NCBI GenBank assembly: GCA_958298945.1
Contig: OY282605.1
Coordinates: 3,991,811-4,055,810 of the forward strand
Length of the DNA: 64,000 bases
Source of the DNA: Atherix ibis
Taxonomy: Eukaryota > Arthropoda > Insecta > Diptera > Athericidae
Direction: 5' to 3'
Both the position numbers and the translations under genes were made by a program. The notes beneath the pieces were generated by a model. The model did no database searches and was not told the origin of the DNA. It worked only from the letters and a program-made list of their open reading frames with translations. The first letter of the stretch is position 1; every line of letters starts with the position of its first letter. Of this stretch, positions 23,503 to 36,019 are shown one piece after another.

Positions 23503-24297
23503 TTGAATGAGTTTGGAGGCTGTCTGGTATGTGTTCCGATTTGATGGTGGCTGACATTGAGTTGGGTCGGGTTGGATTGAGCTGAGTTGAGTCGGATTGG
23601 GGCTAACGGAAAAAGACTCCCACTGTCTGACACTGGATTGATTGCTTTGAAGAAGGATACTCGCCGCTTCTATGAGCTCAGATGGAGATCCTTCGTATGC
23701 GAAACGCCGAAATAGACATGGCGGAGTGGCGGACTGGTTGGCATAATATAAATTCGACAGTTGTTTTGCCAACCAACTTTTGTCCAGATGAAGATGAATG
23801 GCGCCAAAGTAGAACAACGAAAAAATTCTAGTTTCCTCTACTCTGTAGCCATTCGTCCTTTGGTCGCTTATCTGGTCTTGTACCAATGCCACAAAAATTG
23901 GCGTGTGTTTGGCAAAAAAATAATTGGTAAAAAGAGGATTTTTTTTTAAAAAAACCCGCACAGCGCGTGTTGCTGAATATTTTTTGACATTGCAGCTTGA
24001 AATAATATGCAACGCGCCACGAACTTTGCTCCATCATGCACACAGGCACACACACACACACTCACACCGTAATAACTATTCAAGTGCAGACTTGAGAATT
24101 AAATAATTTCTCATTAAAGAACTAAATTGTTTGCGATAAATTTCCAAGTCTCATCATGAGAACGCGTTTGCGCCCACAACGTCAGGATTGTGTCATCGCT
24201 GCTGCAATCAGTAGCGCCGTGGACCTTCTCTCCGCTTTGGCCGTATTGCATCGATGTACGTTGTCGTAATAAATATCCGCAGAGGGGGGCAGATGGC

Positions 24298-24365
24298 GAT
24301 AAAAAGGGGAAATTTGATACCAGATAGAGTTCAGTACGATTGTCTGATTAAACGATGAAAGTATA
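24298..24365 (+). promoter_or_regulatory. candidate core promoter
   Basis: A TATA-like GATAAAAAGG at 24298-24307 precedes an initiator-like TTCAGTACG with its central A at 24333 (TATA start about -34, slightly far). A weak DPE-like AGTAT lies at +28. It could serve an upstream noncoding EcR exon or nothing at all; this is motif spacing only. Confidence 0.2.
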
Positions 24366-24396
24366 ACGATGGAGTCAAGGAGTCAAGGGGACATCG

Positions 24397-24420
24397 AGTC
24401 AGTCAGTCAGTCAGTCAGTC
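24397..24420. repeat. (AGTC)n microsatellite
   Basis: Six tandem AGTC units immediately downstream of the candidate initiator. Confidence 0.9.
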
Positions 24421-26013
24421 AACGAAGCAGCAGACAAACTGCGATATTGAACTTTATTTTTAGCATAACTTATAGTGGCTGTCAACTTAATGTCGGCCAG
24501 ACAGAAAACAGTTCCAGTTTGATAGGAATTCTGGGCGAGATGGGGAGAGGGGGGTGTTCACTGGGTACCAACAGCCGATGTGCACATCCTTAAATTTAAA
24601 TCGAACAAGCTTAAATATATACGCGGGTGTTCGGGGCTGGCGACGTGGGCATATGCTTTGGACATCTTCGTTTTATTAGCATTTTCTCAAAGTCAAATTA
24701 TTGCATTTCCAGTGCAGTTTTGAATGGCGGCGGTGGCGACTATTGCATCTGAAAATCGGAGGCGGGCGGGCGGAGGCAACAAATGTGTGAGGAATGCATC
24801 GGATTAATGCCGGTCGCCGTTCGTTAATTTGTGTAATGTAGAATTTTCGCTATGGTCAAAGGAATTTGCAGCATCCATTATCGTACGAATATGGGCACGG
24901 GTACGGACACGGTCACGACCACGACCACGACCATCGAGGGGCGATCGATGCGATGCTGCCCAGAATAGAACCGCATAACATAGTCATTGTCGCCATGCCA
25001 TTGGATTGCCATCACCGATGTTGGGGCGAGAGCAATGCACTGTCAGTACTGTGCTCCGCTTACGACACAATCAGCCAATATTGGAGCCGATTCCCATTTG
25101 CATTCTTGCCATTCGATGCAGTCGTTTGCATAACAGCTAGTCAGGTCCGTATTAGACCGGGAAACGTGTCACAGCCGCTATTAAATGCGAAGCTTTTGAA
25201 CGTCAAACGGACAACGATATCATCTCTCGTTTAAAGTTTTTGTTTGCTTCAATTTCGTCCGTTTTTCTTTTGCTGGTTAATTTTGCATTCTTTAGAAAAA
25301 AATTAGTTTCAAAGAGAATTTTTCTTATCAGTTTTTCTTTGCTGATTCGGTAGGAAAAAGTTCGCCGTTCAGAAAGAGAAGCAATTTTATTTTTTTGGAT
25401 AGAAACTTCTTTTCGGCTATCATTTGTTAAAGAGCAGCCGGACTTTAAAAACTTTAAAGAATTTGAAAATTTTCTATTTTGCTTATGACATTTTTAACTT
25501 AATTGGTGAGTCCTTTTCAAGATGAGGGACTGTTCCTAGTGCTTTGTTATGAGAGGATCCTACAAATACTATTTTTTCTAGAAATTAAAGTAAAACCAAA
25601 GAAGAAAATATTCACGTTAAAAGCAAAGCCGTCATTAAATAGATCCAAATGATTCTTAGATCTTATACCGAAATATGGTACGAAAAGTTTATATAGCGAA
25701 GAAATGCGTGCCTGAAGCTTTCTTGAGTTGAAGCTGCAAAATAATATTCATTTTAATTCTATAACTTGCAGAATAATATTTTTAGGGAGTGTTCTGGGTT
25801 GGTGCACTTGGTTATGTGAAGCATGCTAGGAAATTGATAGTTTTGTCAATTTCACATAAAAGTTGCTCCAAAACTATGGGCTGAGAGAGTCCTAAGAATT
25901 CCCCTGTAACTTCTGAGCTGCTGGGTGCTGAAACGCTAGCGGAACCATCGTGGTGGCCGTCTTAGCCTAGTCCCGCTATGGTCATGAAAAGTCACCACAA
26001 CCTAAACGTAATC

Positions 26014-26047
26014 ATATCGGTCGAATGGAGCCCCATTCGACCGATAT
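26014..26047. repeat. 15-bp perfect palindrome, 4-nt loop
   Basis: ATATCGGTCGAATGG and its exact complement flank AGCC. It is too GC-rich to be a by-product of the surrounding A/T runs. Confidence 0.9.
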
Positions 26048-26099
26048 TGGAAGATGTGTTTGAATTCTTGCGGGCAGGCTATGGCCATTTAAATTCGCT

Positions 26100-27560
26100 G
26101 GTTAACTCTTAAAGCCCAAATGTTCCTTCATAATTTTTGTTGCCCAAAGTTCCTTTAGTAATTTTTAGAGTTAAAATTTTTTTCAATAATTTTTAGACCT
26201 CAAATTCCCTTTACGAATTTTTAAACCTCAAATTCCCTTCCAGAATTTTGTGACCCCAAATTTTCTTTTATACTTTTTAGTGTTCAAATTTCCTTAAAAA
26301 AATTTTAAGACCTTAAATTTCCTTCAGCAATTTTTGAGAGTCCAAATTCCTTTTACGAATTTTTAAACCTCAAACTCCCTTACAGAATTTTATGAGCACA
26401 AATTTCCTTTTATAATTTTTAAAGACCAAATTCCATTAAAGAATTTTAAGATCTTAAATTTTCTTTAAATATTTTTAAACCTCAAATTGCTTTGAAGAAT
26501 TTTTAGACCTCACATTCGCTTACAGCTATTTATGACCACAAATTTTCTTTTATATTGTAATTTTTAAAGCCCAAATTCTCTTAAAAAATTTTAAGACCTT
26601 AAATGTCCTTTAGAAATTTTTAGACCTCAAATTCCTTTTATGATTTTTAGACTAAAAATTCCCTTACAGAATTTTAAGGCCCCAAATTTTCTTTTATACT
26701 TTTTAAAGACCCAACTTCCTTAAACAAAACCAGACCTTAAATTTCCATTAGAAATTTTTACATTCCAAATTTCTTTAAATCATTTTTATTGCTCATATTT
26801 CCCCTTAAGAATGTTAGGACCTCAAAATTCTCTTCAAGAATTTGAAGATCTTCAATTCCTTTCAATAATTTTGAGACATTAAAATTCCTCTTAGGTATTT
26901 TAGGACCTCAAATTTCTTTTAATAATTTTAAGACCTCATATTTTCTTTTATAACATTATATCCTCAAAGTCCTTTTTCAAAAACTTCAAATTTCCTTTAA
27001 CATTTTAAGACCTTCAAATGTTTTTCATAATTTTAAGACCTCAAATTCCATAATTTTAGACCTCAAATTCTCTTTAATGATCTAAAATTTCCTTAAAGAT
27101 TTTAAAGCTCTAATTTTGTTCAATAATTTTAAGACCTCGAACTTTTTTTAATTATTTTAAAAGCCGCACTTTCTTTAAATAATTTTTAGACGTAAAATTT
27201 TATTTTAAATTTTTTAGACCTTAAGTCTTTAACAATTTTTAGAGTTCAAATTTTGTTTTATAACATTAAAACCTCAAAATCCTTTTAGAAATTTGAAAAT
27301 TTTTAATTCCCTTTAATTTCTTAAGACCTCGCATTGTTTTTCATAATTTTAAGACATCAAATTCCATAATTTTAGACCTTAAATTCTCTTTAATGATCTC
27401 AAATTTTCCCTAAGGATTTTAAACATCAAATTTTATTTATTAGTTTTCAGACCTCAAATTTTGTTAAGAATTTTAAAAACCCAAACTTTCTTTCGTAATT
27501 TGTAGAGTCTCAAATTTCTTTTAATATTTTTTAAGAGTCCAAATTATATTTGAAAACGCC
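26100..27560. repeat. degenerate ~30-bp ACCTCAAATTYCCTTT tandem array
   Basis: Nearly 50 diverged units of 28-32 bp with the pattern AATTTTTAGACCTCAAATTC plus CYTTTA. The order of variants (ACCTCAAATTCCC, GACCCCAAATTTTC, AGACCAAATTCC, AAGACCTTAAATTTCC) repeats roughly every 150 bp near the left end, which suggests a decayed higher-order repeat. It is pyrimidine-rich on the + strand. Confidence 0.85.
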
Positions 27561-29230
27561 TTTAAGATTGATGTACACATAACTATACATTGTTGTACAG
27601 GTTACTGTATCGATAGAAGTCTACCATGTTTTCCTTTCCATGCATCCAAAGATTTAGGCCCAAAACTCTAAGAAAACAAGTCATCAAAAAATTAAAAATC
27701 GGTTAGTCCTTAAGATCTGTCTTGGTAAATTTGGAAATTTTTAATTTTGTTGAGATTTTATTTTAGTATAATTGAAAAAAAACCGCTTAATTATATTTTC
27801 TAATTTTTACAATAATTTTATAGAATACCAATAAATTTTTACAATCATTTCTGGCAATGATTGTAAAAATTTATTGGTAAACTATTAACGCATTAATGAT
27901 GAGTACTACAAACACAAAAAAAAAACTGTACGAAACCTTAATTTTACCTTCAACAAATCGTTTGTGTGGTCAGTAGAAAAAAGAAAAAAAAAGTTGTACT
28001 GCTTATTTTGGAATAGAAAAACATTTTAAAAAATTATTAAAAATCGTAAAAACATTATTGAAACTCCACAACGGCAACCTGCTTTCGAAGAACAATCAAT
28101 GCACGTCCATTGTTTACTGAGATTATTTACTACCTTACGACCCGGGAGCAATTATCGTATTTATGCGAAAGACTCGACAACTCTTGTTAAGTTATTGGGA
28201 AAGAAACATGAAAATACATCCACCCAATATGATAATTATTCCCCAAGGCCCCCAAAGCAAAGTAAAACTCGTAATCGGAAAACATTGCAAGAAAATCTGC
28301 TTTGTTTCCGCTTTGCCGGACGTATGGGCATGTATGTTTCGACTGTTCGACCGAAGAAAAAAACAACTCAAATGATGACCTTTGACAACAAGTAAAGCCG
28401 TAAATTCTTTAAAAAAAAGAAAAAATTTAAAAATGTATTTACTTAAAATTTTTATAAATTTTTCTGGTTATTAAAAATCATAAAATGATTGTTCAAATGC
28501 ACTTGGTTTGAAAAGGTGCGTTCAAAAGGACTCTTACAACTGAGGAGAGAGGAAATTCTTTAACAATTCAAATTCCTATCGAAGTGGTGCACCTGTAAAC
28601 CGACCTTTTGTAATATTGCCAGCCTTTTTTTTATTTTGGGAATGCAATTTTCCATGTACAAGAGAGCTTTTCGATTGCAATCGCGAATTTTGAGTGGCGC
28701 AATTACGCATGCACTTCTGCTAGGCTCTGCGTTGTTTCTGCAAAAGGACAGTCGTGTCTCGCCCATGAATCATGCAGTTTAGTCAGTTGCATTTGACTAC
28801 GTGTGACCTGATTTCGAAGGAAACGCAACAACATTTTTCACTCAAAATAACTGTGCGCTGGTATGGGTATGTGGGTCTTTATGTTGAGACGAGAGCTTGT
28901 AGGTCAAATTTGAATTTTTTTTTCTTTTCTTATTTTTTTGTTTGATTTTCATGTGTTTTTTTCATCAATAATTTCTTTGTTATTATTTTGTAAAAAATTT
29001 AAATCTTTTGTCAATGTTCTTTGTTTTTTTCCCCAATGGCAAGGGACGGTGGACTGGGGGGGATCGTTGTTGTCTACCCTAATAAATAGGTCATATGAGC
29101 GAGAATTTCGTATATTTTTTCGTAGAGATCAGAAATTTATACGCACCAGATTTCCCTCAACATTTTCTTTTGTCGATAATTTTTTTCTTCAATTTCTTAA
29201 AATTTTATTACAAAATTTTGTTTTGTGTTT
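27561..29230. other. noncoding stretch
   Basis: No gene recognised. It contains the perfect hairpin at 27826-27879. Two overlapping frames at 28099-28395 have no family resemblance I can name. Confidence 0.5.
27826..27879. repeat. perfect 24-bp hairpin
   Basis: Arms 27826-27849 and 27856-27879 (TACCAATAAATTTTTACAAT and on) are exact complements around a 6-nt loop TCTGGC. Confidence 0.95.
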
Positions 29231-29231
29231 T

Positions 29232-29424
29232 AGTCGCCAAATGGCCTCATGGTTGTGGCGCTACTTAATGGCATGTGACTCTTCTTGTCTGAAAGACCTT
29301 ACAATAAAACAAAATAAAAAATGTATGGTACCCAAAGTAGTTTTTTTCTCGTTGTTGTAAGGTCTCTCAGACAAAAGCCAGAGGCCATTAAGTACCGCCA
29401 CAAAAATGAGTCCATTTGGCAACT
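29232..29424. repeat. inverted repeat with ~70-bp arms
   Basis: Left arm 29232-29304 and right arm 29355-29424 match as complements over GCCAAATGG, GTGGCG, TACTTAATGGC, TTGTCTGA and GACCTTACAA, with small mismatches and bulges. The loop is about 50 nt and A-rich. A foldback element or hairpin RNA precursor are both possible. Confidence 0.85.
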
Positions 29425-31260
29425 GAAAAAAAAAATTAACTTTTTTCTATATTTTCTTTCGACTATAAATTTGTGTTCTCCACGAACACACTTTAATGGT
29501 ACCCCAAAAGTATTTGTGTGTGTGGGGTGGGGGTGGATGGGGGATGGTTGGTTGCAAAGAGTTCGGAAACGGATGTGATGGCGTAAAAAGCATATTTTTT
29601 TTAGAAATTTAATTAATTTTTAGTTTTTTTAAATTATTTGCTTTTTCTGGGTGCCCAAAGGGTTAAAGAGGGTAGAAGGGGGGTAATTACTGTAAAGAGC
29701 AAAATATTTTCTTCAATTTAATTGCATTTTTAAAGTTGTTTTTTCTCAATTTTTTTTTAACTTTCAAACTTATTTACTTTTTTTAAATATAAAATTTAAT
29801 TATTAAAAAAAGAATATTTTATGTTCAACTTCTCTTAAATAATTTTGGAAAAAAACTTTGTTTTTTAAATTAAAATACGAAAAAAGTTTCTTTTTAGAAA
29901 AAAATTCTATAATTTAAATAATTTTAAATAAAAGAACAAAAAATATCACAATTTCAAAAATTAAACAAAAAAATTTACCAGAAAATTAATAAATTAAAGT
30001 TTTTTTTTCTTCAAATAAAAAATTCAAAATTCTTCCTAAAAGAAAAATTTAAAAAAAAAACAAAATTTTATTAATATTGATTAAAAAAAACTAAATTCCC
30101 CAAAAAAAAAAAAAAAAAACACCCCCAAAAAAATTAAAGCTCGAAAATTGCATTTAAAAATTCAGTGAAAATTATGCAAAATAATCTATTTAAAACTACA
30201 ACAACAAAAATTGTGTTCAATTTTTTCTACAAAATACAAAAAAAACGGTTTGTTATGAAAAAAAGTCCAATAATGAGCAAAAAAAAAGAAACTTTTTAAA
30301 TTAAAAACAAAAATTGAAAATGCATTCGGAAAGAAAAAAAATGGAAGTGAAGAAAACGAAAACTGTGAATGCATTCGAAGTAAAAATGAAAACTTGGAAT
30401 TGGTTGAATGACATTTTCAACTGACCTTCAACTTCTTGATTGAACTCAAAAAAAGAGGAGTTGAATTTTGCACATTTGGCAACATTGCATTCGAACTGAC
30501 GACGGCTGAGCTTGTGTGAGCGCCTATTTGGTATAGTGTCTGTATAGGCTGCCCGAACACATGCACGGCAATATTATGTGCATCCCAGAAATTCTGGCAT
30601 TGAAACGGAACCGCGCAGAGAGCTTTTGCGGCAGTCATTAATGTTCGGTAGTTGAAAGCATGTACACTCCCACTGGGCTCCAATTGTACCTAAATCCAGA
30701 AGCTACCTAGTCGGTTAGATAGACTTTCGCAAAGAAATGCGTTCAGCTAAAAAGCTTTTTGTGAAAGCTGCATGCATTTTAGTATATACACAAAGAAATT
30801 GGGGCTACCGTTATAGGCTTTGTCAATGAGAAGCTTGCAGTGGAAATGCACCTTTGGCTGTGTTCGTATAAATGTGACATTTTGCGTATGAGAGTGTGCA
30901 AGTGTGCTGTCGTATGTCAAACGGGGACCTTCAGCCATTCAACAAAATTGATCTCGATTTCGATACACTGCAAAGCTTCGTACTGCACTCACTATTATTA
31001 ACTCAGAGTTATTCTGAAATTCCAGGCCAAAACGACGATAATAGCCGAACGGCAAATATGTGTGCACTCGTTTTTTATGCTGCCGAACTTCCAAAGCCTG
31101 CTGCCTTCTGTCGAGGATATTCGATTTTTGTGCATCTTGCCACTTTGTCGTCGGGCTTTTCTACCTATTCCGGGATGTGTTGCTTAACACCAAATTAACG
31201 TACGAAGCAAAGGAAAAAAAATTATGAACTTGATGGCATTTTTTTTTAAATTTTCTAATT
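29425..31260. other. noncoding, strongly A/T-rich
   Basis: 29.6-30.4 kb is extreme A/T sequence with long homopolymer runs. 30.4-31.2 kb is of ordinary complexity with no recognisable coding sequence. Confidence 0.5.
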
Positions 31261-31261
31261 G

Positions 31262-31690
31262 TAAATTTAAATTTTTCATATTCTCATTTTCATTAGATTA
31301 TTACCATTTGGTTTTGGCTAAAAATGCTTAAATTAATTTCAAAAAAATTTGTAGCTTTTTTTTGTTTTTATCATGAATTTAATTTTAAGAAAAAACAAAA
31401 CGGGAAAATCCTTAAAAATTGTACCAAAATTTTAAATTAAAATTTTTCACTCTCTCATTTTCGATAGAGTCTAACGATTAATGGTGATGTGAAGGGGGTA
31501 GGGGGGTGGTAGTTATTATAATGCTGGGGTCAGATTATTGCCATTTGGTTTTGGCAAAAATTGCTTAAATGAATTTCGAAAAAATCTGGAATTTTAGCTT
31601 TTTTATGTTTTTTTTAAATAACAGTTAAAATGTAAAAGAAAATAATGGCAAAACACTTCATAATTTTAATAAAATTTTTGATTATCTTAT
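31262..31690. repeat. local duplication, ~237-bp spacing
   Basis: The block GATTATTACCATTTGGTTTT with GGCTAAAAATGCTTAAAT at 31296 recurs at 31533 with few changes. Adjoining AAATTTTTCA and CTCATTTTC blocks recur as well. Confidence 0.7.
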
Positions 31691-33782
31691 TTTGGATGAA
31701 CAAGGTGTGTGTGTGGGGGCGGGAGGTAGTTATGTGGCGTTAGTTTTTTTTTCTTTTTAAAAAAAACATTATTTTTCTAGGTTATTATACAATAGATAAA
31801 AGTCTTAGAAAGTGTCGAAAATACATTTCTTCTGAAAACCGGACCTTTTTCCCTTCATATAAAAAAAAGTCCTTTTTTTCGTATGATAAAATATGTAAAC
31901 AAAATTCTATAATTTAATTTTATTTTTAAAAAAATTGCGAAAAGGAAAATTTTTCTTTATAAAAAAAAAGTCAATTTTAAAGTGAAAAAAAATCCCTTTT
32001 TTTAAATTTAAACATAATAAAAAATAGGCATTCAAAGTGATAAGTTTTTTTTGTTTTTAAATAAATTTTCTATAAATTTAATTAATTAATTTATATTCTT
32101 TGATTTTTTAGTTTTTGCACACTATTTATTTAGAATAATCGTAAAAACGAAATTCCATCCAATAAATTTTCATGATTGCAAAACGTCAATAAGCTTTCGG
32201 CTGAGCTTTTCCGAAACGGTCATGCAGAATGTGAAGAATTGCATACACATTTTCCCAATACAGAACAACAACAGTCTAACTATACCACCCATTAGGATAG
32301 AAAGAAAAAAAAACCACCCATTCATATTGGGGGAGCTATTCTGACTATATTGAAACGAGCTTTTTCAGTTTTACGACAGCTATCGAAGATCCCGAAAGTG
32401 TATACATTGGTGCAGTGCATACCATTTTAGTCAAGTGCAATTTTGGTCCGGATTTTCCGGCCAATACGAAACAAACAATTTCTGGAGCGTCGTGTAAAAT
32501 ATCGAATTCTCTAAGCAAAGAAATCTGAAAAACGGATTTTTCTTTTAAAAACAAAAAAAACAAAAAAAAAATTTGCCGGTAAAAAAAGGACGAATATATG
32601 AAAATGACGCGGATGCACTAAAGCGAATTTTTCTAATGCGTCGCAGTGGAAAAGTTTCACGTGTCTTCGCTTTGCCTCGCCTCGCGTACTATGGAAAAAG
32701 CGCGCGTATTTTTTTTTTGAAATTCTTAGAAACTTAATTTAGCGGAAGAGGAAATAATGGAAATACCGTAAAAAGGGGCCAGCAACCGATCAATCGGAAA
32801 AAGAGGATTTCCATTTTTGGATTATTTTTCAATAAAAAATTCAGCAATTAATTCGACAAAATTTGGAGTTAATTTGTGAAAATAAAATGATTTATTTGAA
32901 GAAGAAGAAAAAAATAGATCTAGTGCCAGTGCCCAAAAAGTGAATGTTTTCTAATTTAATTGATAGAATATAAAAAAAATAATTATAAAAGTTTGAAAAA
33001 TCAAAAAAGCAAAAAGTTTTCTTCTCGTTTTTGAGTGATTTTTTTTCATCAACTTACCAACCGCTAATAAAGCCGTCAACTTCTCACCTACTCACGATTG
33101 TTGTTGTCATCCGTTCCGTGTTGATATATTGTAGAAACGATTGCGGTGCGCTTTTTTCGCGCGTTACTGCCGTTCGCTGTAATGCAGTGTAACACGTCGC
33201 CGTGTCGGTATTGCAGAGTTGTCATCGGCGGTGCAGTCATAGTCGATGCAATCGTAATCAGACTCGGTCGATTCTGTTTTTTTTTACGCATTCTCCCTTG
33301 TTGGCAATCGAAACAGAAAATATTTAATTCCAACCGACATGATTTTTCGGGTATGAATGGAATTGAAACGTTTTAATTTTTTTTACTATTATATGAAAAA
33401 AGGATAAAAAAAAAATTACAATTTTTTTTTTTTTAAATAAAATAATTTCTAAATAGGAAAAAATATTAACTCGAATTTATAATAAATTAAAAAAAAAAAA
33501 TCATAATTTCAAAGTGTTTAAGAGGGGAGTAAGGGCACACATGTACATGCACACTGGGTCCAACTAACCGACCGACAGACCGACAGACCGACTGACAGAT
33601 GGACACACAATTCCAACTTGACCTATTATCCCAAAGTAAGCCAACGAGACGGGCTATCATCGGTGTCGGTCTGACTATTTGTTCTGAATAGCATTACCCC
33701 CCCAACCCCCCCTTCGACCATAGGCATCTCCATTCGTGTCACTGGAATTATTGCAATCGATGTAAAGTTATCTTTGGGTATC

Positions 33783-33807
33783 GTGTGTGTGTGTGTGTGT
33801 GTGTGTG
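33783..33807. repeat. (GT)n microsatellite
   Basis: Twelve uninterrupted GT units. Confidence 0.95.
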
Positions 33808-33876
33808 CTCTGATGTTTCCGCACCTACAATTTAGGCATTGGCCTGCTGGGTTTGTTTTTAGGCATTAAAAAGCGG

Positions 33877-33942
33877 CCGGTCACAACTAGTTTTTGGGAA
33901 TGTCACGCCTAACATTCGTGCCGGTCACAACTAGTTTTTGGG
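33877..33942. repeat. 22-bp direct repeat
   Basis: CCGGTCACAACTAGTTTTTG plus GG occurs at 33877-33898 and 33921-33942, separated by 22 nt of unrelated sequence. Confidence 0.9.
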
Positions 33943-34110
33943 GTGTTTGCACCAATCTGCAGTTGACCTAACAAACGACCAGCTTCCCCTTCCATCCATT
34001 TACATTCCCCAACTTTTACTATTCGTCGGCACGGATTCAAAGTTGGGCCTGCACTTGACAAATCGACCGACCGACCACTCTCAGCACTGTCACCAATTTC
34101 CCTTGGCAGA

Positions 34111-34134
34111 CTCTCTCTCTGTCTCTCTCTCTCT
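34111..34134. promoter_or_regulatory. CT tract / GAGA-factor-type sites
   Basis: CT repeat of 24 nt with one G interruption. In Drosophila such tracts bind GAGA factor and Pipsqueak, but here it may simply be a microsatellite. Confidence 0.25.
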
Positions 34135-35997
34135 GCGCTCTCCGATGTAGCCCTTCAATTACACTAAATCTCATCGACCTGTGACCCCGGCCTAGTATTG
34201 TACAATATTTACACCGACTGTTTTCTCCACCATTTCTCCCCATCATCTGACATTTGTTCCGATGATGTACACACTTTTGCACAGAAATTCAAATTGCATG
34301 CCGTAATCGAAAAATACCAAAGAAAGCGAACTTCTCGCCAAGCGAAATTCTATTTTTCAAGTGCATCTGTATGGGTGTATAGGTGTGTGCGTGTGAATGT
34401 GTACCAATTTTTGATAATAAATTCACTTAAAATTAGTGCAAAATTTTAAAGTGGGTAACCTTTCGACATTTTCGATTTTCTTTTTGTTGTCTTTTTTCTT
34501 TTTCGATTGTAATTCAACCCCAACCCACATTTAAGGGTTTGGTATTTGTAGTATTAGAGTATTAAAAGTTATGCAAATGTTTTATGCTTTTCTATACTAA
34601 TTTTTTGAGCTATTCCAACCCTGACAAAAAGGTTTTTTTCTTTTTACTTATTTATTGAGCTATTCCAACCCTTATATTTTCTTGTATAGAATTTTTAGGA
34701 AGGTTGAAAATTAATTCAAAGAATTTAATTTAATTTACAACAACAAAACAGAAAAGAAAATTTAAAAAAAAAATTTCCATAGTAAAAAAAAGGTAGTTTT
34801 TAAAAAAATTTCTGATTGGGAAAAAAGTGTGTTTTGTGCCGCCTTATACCTTTTCCCAGTTGCAATTGCATTTAGGAATTTTGGGAGAATTTTTTATTTT
34901 TAATGCTGTTGTAGAGGATATTTTAATACAGTGCAGAAAAAATTAGTTGAAATTAAATTTTTCTATAATATTTTTAAATACAAAAAGTTTTTGTTCCTTT
35001 TTTATGGGATTGGGCGGGAGGAAAAGTGTTCTTGTAGTGAACCTTAATTTTCATTAACCTTTTTTTGATAAAAAGGAAAACGTAACTGGTATGTGATAAG
35101 AAAAAATAAAAACTGATACAAGAAAAATGCGAAAATGAAAAAGAAAATCTATTTTTTTTTGTTAAATTCATCCCTTGTCAATTGCTTAAAGTAAAAGTTA
35201 AGTGTGGGTTTTTTTTTGGGAAGGATGAAAGGGGTTGGAAGGGTATCTTCAAAATATAAACTTTTAATAAAATTTAAAACTGTCTGGACATTTTTTACCC
35301 CTTGACATTCAATTTAATCGTTTACCTTTAATTTCGCTTTCGTTTAAAAAGCAAAAAGGGGGGAGGGGGGAGGTCACACCGTTACTGGAACAAATTGTGA
35401 GGTATTTTTTTTTTAAATCCTACAAATTTAATGGCTACACACTGATACCATTGCATAAAAGTTTGGCAACAATGTACGAGTATTTCTGATATGATGGAAG
35501 GCATAAAATTATTTTATGAGAAAAGTTCAGATTAATTGTAAACGATAGCAAAATGGCTTTAATAGCTGCTCGCTCCGATTTAAGCAAAAAAAAAAAAAGA
35601 AGAAAAACTATAAACTCTTCCGATAAGTAAGTTAGTAGAGTTTTCGTATGATAACCGCAAAACTATTCATAGTGAAAAGTGCAAAAATCGATCTGGAAAA
35701 ATTCGAAAATTACAAAATGGCTCGCAACAAGAAGGCATTTGTAGGTTAGGTTCGTTTTTTTAATTTTATCGAATCCAAATATCTCTTGTACTCGTGTACG
35801 TGTAGAAGTCGGGTGAGAGGCTGAAAAATCGATGATTCACTGCACATTAGGGACGAGGGGAGGGGTTGTTTGAATAAAATCTCCTGCGTTGTTCACATTG
35901 CATTGTCTGCATTCTATCGATTTGGAAGAGCAACGAAAAAAGATTGGAAAGAAAAAATGTGCCTTAGGCAAAAGCCTATGCAGCCAGTCATGGAAAT

Positions 35998-36019
35998 GTG
36001 TGTGTGTGTGTGTGTGTGT
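35998..36019. repeat. (GT)n microsatellite
   Basis: About eleven GT units. Confidence 0.95.

Larger units (their letters stand above)
22201..26095. other. noncoding stretch holding several small structures
   Basis: No gene supported. Listed separately: an imperfect hairpin (22401-22490), an 18-G run (23485-23502), a candidate core promoter (24298-24365), a TCAG microsatellite (24397-24420) and a 15-bp palindrome (26014-26047). The part around 24.0-25.2 kb is less AT-rich than average. Confidence 0.45.

Noticed and set aside
23407..24012. 201-codon minus-strand frame
   Set aside because: Depends on the 18-G run for its proline stretch and has no recognisable domain, conserved block or splice sites.
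24866..25234. 122-codon frame with a HGHDHDHDH stretch
   Set aside because: Starts at TTG, and the histidine run comes from a short GACCAC microsatellite. Nothing else in it is recognisable.
28099..28395. 98-codon plus-strand frame
   Set aside because: Overlaps a second frame of similar length and neither resembles a known protein.
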